NCBI GenBank assembly: GCA_003096535.1
Contig: QEKJ01000006.1
Location: 62,001-126,000 of the forward strand
DNA from: Agathobaculum butyriciproducens
Lineage (GTDB): Bacteria; Bacillota; Clostridia; Oscillospirales; Butyricicoccaceae
DNA: 64,000 nucleotides
Direction: 5' to 3'
Shown one piece after another: positions 9,211 through 19,184 of this stretch. The number at the start of each line of letters is the position of its first letter. The stretch's first letter is position 1. Made by a program: the position numbers and the translations under genes. The notes beneath the pieces were generated by a model. That model did no database searches, was not told the DNA's origin, and was given only the letters and a program-made list of their open reading frames with translations.

Positions 9211-9636
9211 ATGGATACCGGGCGGCTTATCAACAAGCTATCCAACTGCCTGCGCCGCCGGTCGGCGGAAACGCAAAAGCGCATTCACATCAGCGGCACC
9301 AAAGGTCAGATACTCAACTATATTTTAATAGAAAGCCAAAAGCGCCCGCTTGTACAGCGCGACGTCGAACAGGAATTCGGCCTGCGGCCTTCCACCGCAA
9401 CCGAAATGCTGCAGACCCTGCAGGCTGCCGATCTCATCCGCCGCGAACCCGATCCTGCGGACGCACGGCGCAAGTGCATTGTCTGCACTGAAAAAGCCGA
9501 AGCCTTCCGTCCCGCCTGCCTGCAGGAGATTACGGAGACCGAAGCCATGCTGCTCCGTGGCATCTCGCCCGAGGAGCGGGACACATTTATGCGGATCGGG
9601 CTGAAAATGCTTTCAAATTTTGAAAAAAACGATTAA
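9211..9636 (+). CDS. MarR-family transcriptional regulator
   Basis: The ATG at 9211 (MDTGRLINKLSNCL) has GAGGTG upstream and gives 141 residues. The winged-helix core is at residues 30-105: a recognition helix in LRPSTATEMLQTLQAADLIRR and a wing DPADARRKCIVCTEKAE. MarR dimers usually repress a neighbouring efflux gene and release DNA when a ligand binds. It sits 69 bases before a MATE exporter on the same strand and follows a palindrome abutting the promoter, so autoregulation of the pair is likely. Confidence 0.9.
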   Translation: MDTGRLINKLSNCLRRRSAETQKRIHISGTKGQILNYILIESQKRPLVQRDVEQEFGLRPSTATEMLQTLQAADLIRREPDPADARRKCIVCTEKAEAFRPACLQEITETEAMLLRGISPEERDTFMRIGLKMLSNFEKND

Positions 9637-9705
9637 CCATTCCCGCAGGGCGGGCTGTCCTGCCGCTTCGATGGGAACAATCGTTAAATTTCCAAAGTAA
9701 GGAAC

Positions 9706-11052
9706 GTGAACAATTTGGATAATGATACTCTCCTCGGCAAAGCGCCGATACCTCGTGCAGTAGCCGCAATGGCGATTCCGAGCGTCATCAGCAGCCTTGT
9801 CACCGTGGTGTACAACATGGCGGACACCTTTTTCGTCGGACAGACCGGCGATGCCCTGCAGGTAGCCGCCGTCAGTCTGACCAACCCGATCTTCATCCTG
9901 CTGATGGCGTTCGCCAACATGTTCGGCATGGGCGGCAGTGCGATAATCTCGGTCGCGCTCGGCGAGAACAACCACCAAAGCGTGAAGAAAATCTCCTCGT
10001 TCATCTCATGGGCGAGCTTGGTCGTCGGCGCAGCGTTTGCCGCCGTACTGCTGTGCTTCACCGCGCCCATCCTGCACCTGTTCGGCGCGGACGCAAGCAC
10101 ATTTGCGTTTGCCCGCGGCTACACGGTTTACATCGCGTTCGGCGCACCGTTCGTCATCTGGTCGGCGGCAGCCAGCTTCGTTGTGCGTGCGGAAGGCGCG
10201 AGCAAGGAGGCCATGATTGGCAGCATGATCGGCACGATTGCGAACATCGTACTCGACCCGGTTTTCGTCTCCGGTCTGGGACAGGGCGCGGCAGGCGCAG
10301 CCATTGCAACCACCATCGGCAATATGCTTGCGGCGCTGTACTACCTGTGGTATTTTCTCAAAAAGTCGCGGCGGTTTTCGCTTGCGCCGAAGGACGCGCT
10401 CTGCGGCACGCACATTGCCGTGCGCGTGTGCTCTGCCGGCTTTCCAACCGCCATTTTCTCCGCGCTGATGTGTGTTTCAACCATTGTGCTCAACCTGATT
10501 CTGGTCGCCTACGGCAACGCGCCCGTTGCGGCGATCGGCATCGTGTTCAAAGCGAATATGTTCATCACCTTCCTGCAAATGGGCCTTGCAAACGGTGTAC
10601 AGCCGATTTTCGGTTACAGCTACGGTGCGGGTGATATCAAGCGTTTTGCCGATACCGAGCGTTTTACCAAGCTGTGCTGCTTTGTTGTCGGATTGGCGGC
10701 AACCGCGCTCTATTTCTTCCTGCGCAAGCCGATCATCGGCCTGTTCGTAGACGACAGCGGCGTTATTACATACGGCGTGCAGATGCTGATCGCCTACATG
10801 CTGTCCGGCCCGTTCATCGGTTTTTTGTTCGTCAATATGAACTGTATGCAGTCGGTCGGACGCGCCCTTCCGGCTACCGCGCTGTCCGTGCTGCGGCAGG
10901 GTCTGCTGCTCATTCCCCTGCTGTATCTGCTGAATGCGGTTTTCGGTCTGAATGGTGCAGTTCTCGGACAGTCCATCACGGATTATGTCACTATTGCGCT
11001 GTCGTGCGTGGTTTGGAGAAGGATTCGGCACGGATTGGAGCAGCATCCATAA
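9706..11052 (+). CDS. MATE-family multidrug/cation efflux transporter
   Basis: A GTG start at 9706 with TAAGGA upstream gives 448 residues with about 12 predicted membrane helices in two homologous halves. The N-terminal half has the typical IPSVISSLVTVVYNMADTFF and FANMFGMGGSAIISVALG. MATE proteins export cationic drugs or metabolites with Na+ or H+ antiport. The MarR gene upstream is probably its regulator. The first codons (NNLDNDTLLGKAPI) fit the usual cytoplasmic N-terminus of this Clostridial MATE group. Confidence 0.93.
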   Translation: MNNLDNDTLLGKAPIPRAVAAMAIPSVISSLVTVVYNMADTFFVGQTGDALQVAAVSLTNPIFILLMAFANMFGMGGSAIISVALGENNHQSVKKISSFISWASLVVGAAFAAVLLCFTAPILHLFGADASTFAFARGYTVYIAFGAPFVIWSAAASFVVRAEGASKEAMIGSMIGTIANIVLDPVFVSGLGQGAAGAAIATTIGNMLAALYYLWYFLKKSRRFSLAPKDALCGTHIAVRVCSAGFPTAIFSALMCVSTIVLNLILVAYGNAPVAAIGIVFKANMFITFLQMGLANGVQPIFGYSYGAGDIKRFADTERFTKLCCFVVGLAATALYFFLRKPIIGLFVDDSGVITYGVQMLIAYMLSGPFIGFLFVNMNCMQSVGRALPATALSVLRQGLLLIPLLYLLNAVFGLNGAVLGQSITDYVTIALSCVVWRRIRHGLEQHP

Positions 11053-11178
11053 TGGAGATGAATGTGATGGTTCAACGTGTGCCATCCCTAACCATTCACC
11101 AACACTGCCGCAGGGGGGACCAGTGGTCGCCCACGCAGCGCCATATCTTTAATTTTCCATTCTCAATTCTCAATTTTT
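11051..11178. repeat. D-type dispersed repeat box D2
   Basis: The MATE-uppP gap starts with AATGGAGATGAATGTGATGG and ends with AATTTTCCATTCTCAATTCT, the complementary D-type termini. The interior has GGACCAGTGGTCGCCCACGC, a degenerate R-type hairpin. Confidence 0.6.
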
Positions 11179-11195
11179 ACCCATGAACGTAAAAC

Positions 11196-11227
11196 AAAAA
11201 GAGGTCTGCCCCGCAGACCTCTTTTTC
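11196..11227. terminator. Bidirectional terminator between MATE and uppP
   Basis: The hairpin GAGGTCTG/CAGACCTC has A and T tracts on both sides, fitting the convergent arrangement of the MATE gene (plus strand) and uppP (minus strand). Confidence 0.88.
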
Positions 11228-11231
11228 CTAT

Positions 11232-12071
11232 TCACTTCGCCAGCATAAAGTACGCCAGCACGGCGATACCGAGGATAATACGATACCAGCCGAACACCTT
11301 GAAATCGTGCTTCTTGACAAAGCTCATCAGGAAACGGATGATGAGCAGCGAGGACACGAACGCGGTGATTGTACCGATACCGAGGATCATCAGCTCGGTG
11401 GATGTAAACGCAAAGCCGAACTTGAGAATCTTGAGCAGGCTTGCGCCGAACATGACCGGAATGGCCAGAAAGAACGTAAACTCCGCAGCCACGGTACGCG
11501 ACACGCCGAGCAGCAGTGCGCCGACGATGGTCGCGCCGGAGCGCGAGGTGCCCGGGAACACAGCCGCAATCAGCTGGAACATACCGATCATAAATACGGT
11601 CGGATAAGTAAGCTCCGTGAGTGCGTTGATGCGCGCCGGCTTGCCCTTATGCGCATTCTCGACCAGAATAAACGCTGCGCCGAACACGATCAGCGCAATG
11701 GAAACCGTCTGGTAATTGTAGAACAGTTCTTCAAACAGGTCGTTCCACTTGAGACCGACGATCGCCGCCGGAACGCAAGCTACCAGAATCTTGATCCACA
11801 GCTTGACGGTATCCATATTCAGCACGATGGATGCGCCGCCGTGACGGCCCTTTCGCCGTTCAAACGGGAAAATTTGTCCCCAGAACAGGACAACGACCGC
11901 GAGTATCGCACCGAGCTGAATAACCACCTCGAACATGCTGTAAAACGCTTCCGACACGTCCAGCTTTACAAACTCATTGAGCAGAATCATGTGTCCGGTA
12001 CTGCTGATCGGCAGCCACTCGGTGATGCCCTCTACAATGCCGAACAGAAATGCTTTGAGCAATTCTATCAC
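11232..12071 (-). CDS. uppP: Undecaprenyl-diphosphatase
   Basis: A 279-residue membrane protein of the BacA/UppP family with about eight helices. It dephosphorylates undecaprenyl diphosphate on the outer face of the membrane, recycling the lipid carrier for peptidoglycan and other envelope polymers; overexpression gives bacitracin tolerance in other species. The two active-site motifs are visible: EGITEWLPISSTGH at residues 14-27 and PGTSRSGATIVGALLLG around 170-187. The start has AAGGAGGAAAA upstream. It is transcribed alone. Confidence 0.96.
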   Translation of the reverse strand: MIELLKAFLFGIVEGITEWLPISSTGHMILLNEFVKLDVSEAFYSMFEVVIQLGAILAVVVLFWGQIFPFERRKGRHGGASIVLNMDTVKLWIKILVACVPAAIVGLKWNDLFEELFYNYQTVSIALIVFGAAFILVENAHKGKPARINALTELTYPTVFMIGMFQLIAAVFPGTSRSGATIVGALLLGVSRTVAAEFTFFLAIPVMFGASLLKILKFGFAFTSTELMILGIGTITAFVSSLLIIRFLMSFVKKHDFKVFGWYRIILGIAVLAYFMLAK

Positions 12072-12199
12072 AGGGTTTTCCTCCTTAAATTTTTGTTCCG
12101 TTTTTCTTATGTTATTTTATACCTTACCACAACTTATGCCATCCCGCAAGCAAACAAGCGGAAATGTCATAAAAAAGTTATACTTTGCAGCAGGCTGAC

Positions 12200-12228
12200 T
12201 TGCCATTCCGAGTGTACCGTGGTATATT
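12200..12228 (+). promoter_or_regulatory. Putative promoter of tsaE-tsaB
   Basis: TTGCCA (12200-12205) and TATATT (12223-12228) are separated by 17 bases, about 40 bases ahead of the tsaE start. Confidence 0.6.
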
Positions 12229-12265
12229 ATAAATGTATAGTTATGATTGACAGAAAGGTGTTTTC

Positions 12266-12687
12266 ATGGAATATATCACCCACTCACCCGAGGAGACCGA
12301 AGCACTCGGCGCAGAATACGCCAAAAGCCTCAAGGCAGGCGATGTCGTTGCGTTCTCCGGCGACCTCGGTGCCGGCAAGACCGCATTCACGCGCGGCGTG
12401 CTGCACGGACTCGGCTACGAGGGCCGCGTCACCAGCCCGACCTTTGCCATTGCAAACGAATACGAAACGCCGACGGTCAAGGTCGCGCACTTCGACCTGT
12501 ACCGCATTCTCGACAGCGAAGCGCTGTTCGAGATCGGCTTTGACGAATATCTCGACGGCAGCCGCATTGTGCTCATCGAATGGAGCGAAAACGCCGCAGA
12601 CGTTCTGCCGGAAGCCTACAAAACCGTCCATATTGCCTACGGCGATGCGGACAACGACCGCCGCATTACGATTGGAGAAGTGACTGT

Positions 12688-12691
<4 letters not shown>
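12266..12691 (+). CDS. tsaE: tRNA threonylcarbamoyladenosine biosynthesis ATPase TsaE
   Basis: A 141-residue P-loop protein. Walker A GDLGAGKTAF is at residues 32-41, with the TSPTFAIANEY and HFDLYRI segments (around 58-80) that define the family. TsaE binds TsaB-TsaD and drives turnover of the t6A37-forming complex. The ATG has AAAGGTG upstream. The stop overlaps the tsaB start, so the two are translationally coupled. Confidence 0.96.
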
Positions 12692-14219
<1,528 letters not shown>

Positions 14220-14294
14220 GCAATATACCGCTGATTTTTCGGTATCTGCAGTACAATTTCACACCGACCGTCCCTGCAAAGAAGGGTGAACCGT

Positions 14295-14660
14295 ATGACA
14301 TTTGATGGTATCCGGCGTTTATCCCCGTATTGGAGCCTCGCCCTTTGCTACGGCGTCGTGACGGCGGTCGGGCTGATCCCCGGTCTGCTGTATGGCAATG
14401 AATTTGCCTACTGGCTGCTCGGCTTCTGGCTGATTCTGCCGGTTTCGGCGCTGCTGTGTACGTTCCGGGCGGCATACCGCGCCCTGCCGCGATACGGTCT
14501 GATGCCCGTGTTCGTCGGCCTGTGGGCGATTGTTCTGCCGCTTGCCACGTTCCGCTCGACTGAGATGCAAAGCCTGTTTTACGGGCTTGTTCCCTCGCTG
14601 GTCGGCTTAACGCTAGGCGTACTGGTGCGCAAATTTGTATTCTGGTATCGAAACAGATAG
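14295..14660 (+). CDS. Small four-helix membrane protein, unknown function
   Basis: I chose the ATG at 14295 because GAAGGGTG lies just upstream; a GTG at 14286 is inside that site. The product has 121 residues and four predicted membrane segments (approximately residues 14-33, 38-57, 70-90, 97-113) ending in a basic tail KFVFWYRNR. I do not recognise the family. It follows upp by 75 bases with only a weak hairpin between, so it may be co-transcribed. Confidence 0.7.
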   Translation: MTFDGIRRLSPYWSLALCYGVVTAVGLIPGLLYGNEFAYWLLGFWLILPVSALLCTFRAAYRALPRYGLMPVFVGLWAIVLPLATFRSTEMQSLFYGLVPSLVGLTLGVLVRKFVFWYRNR

Positions 14661-14731
14661 AGACACTTTTAAGGACACTTTTGCGGTGCGGCTTTCGAGC
14701 CGCACCGTTTTGTTGGGAGAAAATTGAACCT

Positions 14732-15316
14732 ATGCAATTTTACGAACTAAACTCCAGCCGCATGGACTACCGCGAGCTGAGTGCGGACGACCTCGACCTG
14801 CTGACGCCGCTCCTGCGCAGCGCGGAGACCATGCAGACGCTCGGCGGCGCACTCTCCTACGAGCAGACGCTGGACTGGCTGGTGGATACGCTGCGCCGCT
14901 ATCAAACCGAGGGCTGCGGTTGGCTGCTCGCACTTGATAAGCCGACCGGCGTTCCCGCGGCTCTGTGCGGCCTGACTTACGAGCAGGTCGGCGCGGAACG
15001 CGTGCTGACCGCGAACTGCATCGTCCGGCATGAGCTGCGCGGCATCGGCGTCGGCCGCGAGTGCATCGCCGCGTGCCTGCTGTACGCGTTCGAATCCATG
15101 CACGCCGACGAGGTCAGCGCCTTCGTGCAGAAGGATGATCTCGCAGGACTGCATACCGCCGTTGCCTGCCGTATGCAGCCGACCGAAAAGGTCAGTCATA
15201 CCGTCTTCGGCAAGACCGCACCGTGTGTACGGTGTGTAGTCCGGAATCCGCACCTCGCAGAGAAGGCAGAATCAGAAAACGAACTGTCAGAAAATAAAAA
15301 GAGCACCGAAACGTGA
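14732..15316 (+). CDS. GNAT-family N-acetyltransferase
   Basis: A start at 14732 with GGGAGA upstream gives 194 residues. The N-terminal YRELSADDLDLLTPLLRS layout and the acetyl-CoA-binding motif in IVRHELRGIGVGRECI (residues 94-109) resemble RimJ/RimL-type acetyltransferases that modify protein N-termini or small amines. The substrate is unknown. The C-terminal tail (SENELSENKKSTET) is low complexity, and its last codons and stop lie inside the terminator hairpin, suggesting the frame was extended into it. Confidence 0.8.
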   Translation: MQFYELNSSRMDYRELSADDLDLLTPLLRSAETMQTLGGALSYEQTLDWLVDTLRRYQTEGCGWLLALDKPTGVPAALCGLTYEQVGAERVLTANCIVRHELRGIGVGRECIAACLLYAFESMHADEVSAFVQKDDLAGLHTAVACRMQPTEKVSHTVFGKTAPCVRCVVRNPHLAEKAESENELSENKKSTET

Positions 15317-15334
15317 GTTTCTGTGCTCTTTTGT
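15299..15334 (+). terminator. Terminator overlapping the GNAT stop codon
   Basis: GAGCACCGAAAC pairs with GTTTCTGTGCTC, one mismatch, followed by TTTTG. The TGA stop is in the loop. Confidence 0.85.
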
Positions 15335-15479
15335 TATCATTTTGTGCGATACGCATTGTTTAGCAATGGTGCATGCGGTTTACCCGGTGCGCCAAGGTCG
15401 TACCCCAGGGTACCTTCTCTTGCGGCGTTGCCGCAATTCACCTTGCCGCACCCTACGGTAAAGTCCGTCATTAAATGAA

Positions 15480-15775
15480 ACCCGCAGGTGCCGTCCGTAA
15501 TAACGCGAAAAAGAGTCGCGCAACACTGTTATGTTGCGCTTGCGTAGAATAAACCGCATGTGTAGCAGTACGGAATCCGGCATTGCGCAGAGGTAAAGAA
15601 ATGGGAGCACACTGTGCTCCCCTACGGCAGAAAAAAATCCTCTGCCGTTCCTTTATAGTCTCAGTTCTGAAAATTTCGCCGTGCTATTCCAAAGGGAAAC
15701 GGGAGTCAAGAGGGTAGAAACCGCAGGTGTCTACCCTCTTATTGCCGCGGCGCAACCGCCGCAATTCCCCACACG
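15480..15775. repeat. P-type element, partial copy 4 (core edge and right arm), in the 15317-15814 gap
   Basis: CCCGCAGGTGCCGTCCGTAA, GCGCAACACTG/TTGCGCTTGCG and GTGTAGCAGTA match the core and right arm of the full P copies, then GAAAAAAATCCTCTGCCGTTC-like sequence and AAAGGGAAACGGGAGTCAA follow, ending in the hairpin AGAGGGTAGA/TCTACCCTCT. An R-type hairpin (GGGAGCACACTGTGCTCCCC) is inserted at about 15602-15622. At 15402-15446 lies an E-like hairpin. No gene is present in this gap. Confidence 0.65.
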
Positions 15776-15814
15776 CCGTGGGTACGGCGCGTTTCTCCGT
15801 TTGCCAAACGATAA

Positions 15815-16324
15815 TCATCGATACTGCTCCGCCCAGACAGCCTCATTCGCCTCCAGCGACTTCGGCACATCCAGTACCCGCTGGTTCGCGCTGCCGCGAA
15901 ACCGCAGCTCGATGTTCTTCTCCGCCATGATAAACGGCCCGTCTACCAGTAAATCCAACTGCCCGAGCAGCTTTTTCACAAACGGATCGCTCAGCTCCAG
16001 CAGCTGCTCAAACGTGTACCCCGAGTACGCCATCAGGTGCTTGCCCTTGCGCTTCAGCTCCACCGCAAGATGATACAGCGGTTCTGCCTTACAGAACGGC
16101 TCGCCGCCCGAGAACGTCACACCCTTGATGAACGGATTGCGGCACATATCCTTCAGCAGCGTGTCCAGCTCAATATCCTGACCGCCCTCAAAGTCGTGCG
16201 TCTGCGGGTTGTGGCAGCCCGGACAGCCGTGCGGACAGCCCTGCACAAACAGCGTATAGCGGAAGCCGGGGCCGTCCACAATGGACTCCCCGACTGTACC
16301 TGCAATGCGGATTTTACCTTCCAT
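15815..16324 (-). CDS. nrdG: Anaerobic ribonucleotide reductase activating protein (radical SAM)
   Basis: A 169-residue radical-SAM activase. The cluster motif is C30-PHG-C34-PG-C37 (a CX3CX2C pattern), followed by SGGEPF near residue 71. It uses S-adenosylmethionine to create the glycyl radical needed by NrdD. Here the glycine it should act on appears to be in the 64-residue protein encoded immediately upstream, whose stop touches this start. Together with NrdD this is an oxygen-sensitive class III system, which fits an anaerobe. Confidence 0.95.
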   Translation of the reverse strand: MEGKIRIAGTVGESIVDGPGFRYTLFVQGCPHGCPGCHNPQTHDFEGGQDIELDTLLKDMCRNPFIKGVTFSGGEPFCKAEPLYHLAVELKRKGKHLMAYSGYTFEQLLELSDPFVKKLLGQLDLLVDGPFIMAEKNIELRFRGSANQRVLDVPKSLEANEAVWAEQYR

Positions 16325-16518
16325 CAGGCGGTGTGCTCCTGACGCATGGAGCAGCAGCTCGAAACACTGTGCTTTACGCGGTCGTGCTCCTCCGCGCGCT
16401 TGCCGTTGTTGAAGCGGTCGAGCGTGCCTACCAGATAACCCGTAATGCGGCGGATACGTTCAAAGCCTACACCTTCACCAATCATCGGCTCCTGTGCAGC
16501 GATATTCTTAGTTTCCAT
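16324..16518 (-). CDS. Separate glycyl-radical tail of class III ribonucleotide reductase
   Basis: A 64-residue protein. Residues 19-50 (FERIRRITGYLVG, then DRFNNGKRAEEHDRVKH) correspond to the extreme C-terminus of ordinary NrdD, in which the glycine of a GY motif carries the radical. The long upstream NrdD lacks this stretch. The small gene has its own start and AAAGGGAG site, 21 bases after the NrdD stop, and happens to be in the same frame as it. I infer that it supplies the radical domain in trans, as a spare-part subunit. It could alternatively be a reading produced by an old nonsense mutation. Confidence 0.8.
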   Translation of the reverse strand: METKNIAAQEPMIGEGVGFERIRRITGYLVGTLDRFNNGKRAEEHDRVKHSVSSCCSMRQEHTA

Positions 16519-16539
16519 GATAGAATGCTCCCTTTCCTG

Positions 16540-18873
16540 TCACTTTTTGACGATTTTCAATGCATTCGGCTGACGGTCGGCTTCTTCGGCAGGGTCGCCG
16601 TGATAGCCGATCGTGGTGCTGTTATAATTTTTATACAGTCCCAGCTTCTGCAGCTTGGACAGCGGAACGCCTTCACCCTCGCGGCGGCCGCAGCGCGGAC
16701 ATACTTCACCGATAATGCCGGTATAGCCGCAGACCGGATCGCGGTCGATCGGGTGGTTGATCGCGCCGTAGCCGATGCCGGCTTCCTTCATCGCGCGAAC
16801 GACAGCCTCAAACGCTTCGAGATTCTGCGTCGGATCGCCGTCCAGCTCAATGTAGCTGATATGACCGCCGTTGGTCAGCTCGTGATACGGCGCCTCGCGG
16901 GCGATCTTCTCAAACGCCGAAATCGGATAGTAAACCGGCACATGGAAGGAGTTGGTGTAGTAATCACGATCGGTAACGCCGGGAATCATGCCGTATTTCT
17001 CACGGTCGATCTTGACAAACCGGCCGGACAGACCCTCTGCCGGGGTAGCGATCAGCGAGAAGTTGAGGTGGTATTTCTCGGTTGCCTCATCCATGCGCTG
17101 ACGCATGTGACCAACGATCTCAAGACCAAGGTTCTGCGCCTCGTCGCTCTCGCCGTGGTGTACGCCGATGAGCGCCTTGAGGCACTCTGCCAGACCGATG
17201 AAGCCGAGCGTCAGCGTTCCGTGCTTAAGCACCTCGCCAACCTCGTCATCCGGACCCAGTTTTTCGGAATCCAGCCATACGCCCTCGCCCATCAGGAACG
17301 GGTAGTTGCGCACGCGCTTGCCGCACTGGATACGGAAACGGTCGAGCAGCTGGTCGATAACGAGGTCGATCTTGCGGTCGAGATCCTCGAAGAACCAGTC
17401 CAGATCGCCGTGGCTGCGGATTGCGATGCGCGGCAGGTTGACCGACGTGAACGACAGGTTGCCGCGGCCGTAGGTAATCTCACGGGTCGGATCGCACACG
17501 TTGGACATAACACGCGTGCGGCAGCCCATGTAGCCGACCTCGGTCTCCGGATGACCCGGCTTGTAATACTGCAGGTTAAACGGTGCATCGAGGAACGAGA
17601 AATTCGGGAACATGCGCTTCGCGGAAACGCGGCATGCCAGCTTGAACAGGTCGTAGTTCGGGTCGCCCTCGTTGTAGTTGACGCCTTCCTTGACCTTGAA
17701 AATATGAATCGGGAAAATCGGGGTCTCCCCGTTGCCCAGACCGGCCTCGGTCGCGAGCAGCAGCTGCTCCATGACCAGACGGCCCTCCGGTGAGGTATCC
17801 GTACCGTAGTTGAGCGACGAGAACGGAATCTGCGCACCTGCACGCGAATGCATGGTGTTCAGGTTGTGAACCAGCGCCTCCATTGCCTGATAGGTGGTCT
17901 TGCGAGTTTCCTTATCCGCGTACTTGCGGGCAAACTTCATGCACTTTGCAACCGTCTTTTCGTCGAGCGTCTCGGAAAGTACCTTCGCCATCGCTTCATC
18001 ATAGCCGTTACCGCCTGCCAGACAAGCCCACTTGCCGGTCTCCTGCTCGACACGCTCGGTCAGCGCACGCGCATCGACCTCGTTGTTGTCGTCCTCGCCG
18101 AACACCTCAAGGGCCTTGGCGAGATTGTCGCGGAACAGCTTGCGGAAGGTCTTGCGCACGCCCGGCGCCATCGAGTAATCGAAGTTCGGCACGCTCTGAC
18201 CGCCGTGCTGGTCGTTCTGGTTGGACTGGATGGCGATGCACGCCAGCGCGGAGTACGAACGGATGTCGTTCGGCTCACGCAGGAAGCCGTGACCGGTGGA
18301 AAAACCATCGCGGAACAGCTTCAGCAGGTCAATCTGACAGCAGGTGGTGGTCAGCGTCAGAAAATCCAGATCGTGGATATGGATATCGCCCTCGCGGTGC
18401 GCCTTGGCATGCGCCGGATCGAGGATAAACATCTCATAGAACTGCTTGGCGCCCTCGGAGCCGTACTTGAGCATGGTGCCCATCGCGGTATCACCGTCGA
18501 TGTTGGCGTTCTCTCGCTTGACGTCGTTCTCGAGCGAGGACTTGAACGTCAGATCCTCGTACACCTTCATCAGACGGGTGTTCATCTCACGCACGCGGGT
18601 GCGCTCGTTGCGGTACAGGATGTACTTCTTGGCCGTGCGGGCATGTCCGCTTTCGATCAGAACCTTCTCAACAGTGTCCTGCACCTGTTCAACGGTGGGA
18701 GTTTCGGTTCCAGCAGTCTCCTCCAGCGTTTTTTCGACCTGCTCTGCCAGCTCCTGCGCCATATCGTGGTCCTGGCCGCCGGATGCCTGTGCTGCGCCGA
18801 AAATTGCATTTGTGATCTTGTCGATCTCAAAGGGAGCCATGCGCCCGTCCCGCTTGACGATCTGCTGAATCAT
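16540..18873 (-). CDS. nrdD: Anaerobic ribonucleoside-triphosphate reductase, main subunit
   Basis: The start at 18873 (MIQQIVKRDGRM) has GAGAGGG upstream; seven further upstream codons lack such a site. The product has 777 residues. Residues 1-95 are an ATP-cone regulatory domain (KRDGRMAPFEIDKI, GHARTAKKYILYRNER). The ten-stranded barrel follows, with the TTTCCQIDLLKL segment. Cysteines near the C-terminus (CGYTG and CPRCG) form the expected zinc site, but the tail then diverges (LQKLGLYKNYN) and lacks the RRVCGY-type radical loop, apart from a weak IGYHGD. It reduces NTPs to dNTPs anaerobically with the next two gene products. Confidence 0.94.
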   Translation of the reverse strand: MIQQIVKRDGRMAPFEIDKITNAIFGAAQASGGQDHDMAQELAEQVEKTLEETAGTETPTVEQVQDTVEKVLIESGHARTAKKYILYRNERTRVREMNTRLMKVYEDLTFKSSLENDVKRENANIDGDTAMGTMLKYGSEGAKQFYEMFILDPAHAKAHREGDIHIHDLDFLTLTTTCCQIDLLKLFRDGFSTGHGFLREPNDIRSYSALACIAIQSNQNDQHGGQSVPNFDYSMAPGVRKTFRKLFRDNLAKALEVFGEDDNNEVDARALTERVEQETGKWACLAGGNGYDEAMAKVLSETLDEKTVAKCMKFARKYADKETRKTTYQAMEALVHNLNTMHSRAGAQIPFSSLNYGTDTSPEGRLVMEQLLLATEAGLGNGETPIFPIHIFKVKEGVNYNEGDPNYDLFKLACRVSAKRMFPNFSFLDAPFNLQYYKPGHPETEVGYMGCRTRVMSNVCDPTREITYGRGNLSFTSVNLPRIAIRSHGDLDWFFEDLDRKIDLVIDQLLDRFRIQCGKRVRNYPFLMGEGVWLDSEKLGPDDEVGEVLKHGTLTLGFIGLAECLKALIGVHHGESDEAQNLGLEIVGHMRQRMDEATEKYHLNFSLIATPAEGLSGRFVKIDREKYGMIPGVTDRDYYTNSFHVPVYYPISAFEKIAREAPYHELTNGGHISYIELDGDPTQNLEAFEAVVRAMKEAGIGYGAINHPIDRDPVCGYTGIIGEVCPRCGRREGEGVPLSKLQKLGLYKNYNSTTIGYHGDPAEEADRQPNALKIVKK

Positions 18874-18927
18874 AAAGAAAAATCCCTCTCTCATACAAAA
18901 ACCGCCTGACGGCGATTTCTTGATTAT

Positions 18928-18976
18928 TTACTAAATTATGTAGTGCTGCATTCGATATCGCACAATATCTTGTGTC
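18928..18976 (-). promoter_or_regulatory. Two tandem NrdR-box-like palindromes upstream of nrdD
   Basis: ACTAAATTATGTAGTG (18930-18945) and GCACAATATCTTGTGT (18960-18975) both resemble the NrdR consensus ACACTATATATAGTGT. Their centres are about 31 bp apart, three helical turns, the known spacing of NrdR sites. NrdR, not seen in this window, would repress the operon when dATP is high. The rest of the 18874-19289 gap is AT-rich and includes a 26-bp palindrome at 19185. Confidence 0.65.
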
Positions 18977-19184
18977 TGCTTATCTCTTGCTTATATATTC
19001 TAACGCAGAAACACCGCCCTGTCAAGGCGCTAAATTCTTTTTGGCACATTTGCAAGAAAAGCACTATTTTTATTGGAGTATTCTCTAAACTTTTCCTCTT
19101 GACTCGAAAAATTTATCAGAAAAGCGCGACAAATTTCACAAAGTTTCTCCTTTATTTTCTCTGTGGTAATTTCTCCCGCGAGAA

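Noticed and set aside
9300-11060. Guanidine or other riboswitch upstream of the MATE gene
   Set aside because: The promoter-operator arrangement with MarR explains regulation, and no conserved riboswitch core was seen in the 69-base gap.
16516-16542. In-frame TGA between nrdD and the small glycyl-radical gene read as selenocysteine or suppressed stop
   Set aside because: The small gene has its own start codon and ribosome site, its N-terminus repeats the GEGV part of the long protein, and I see no SECIS-like hairpin directly after the TGA.
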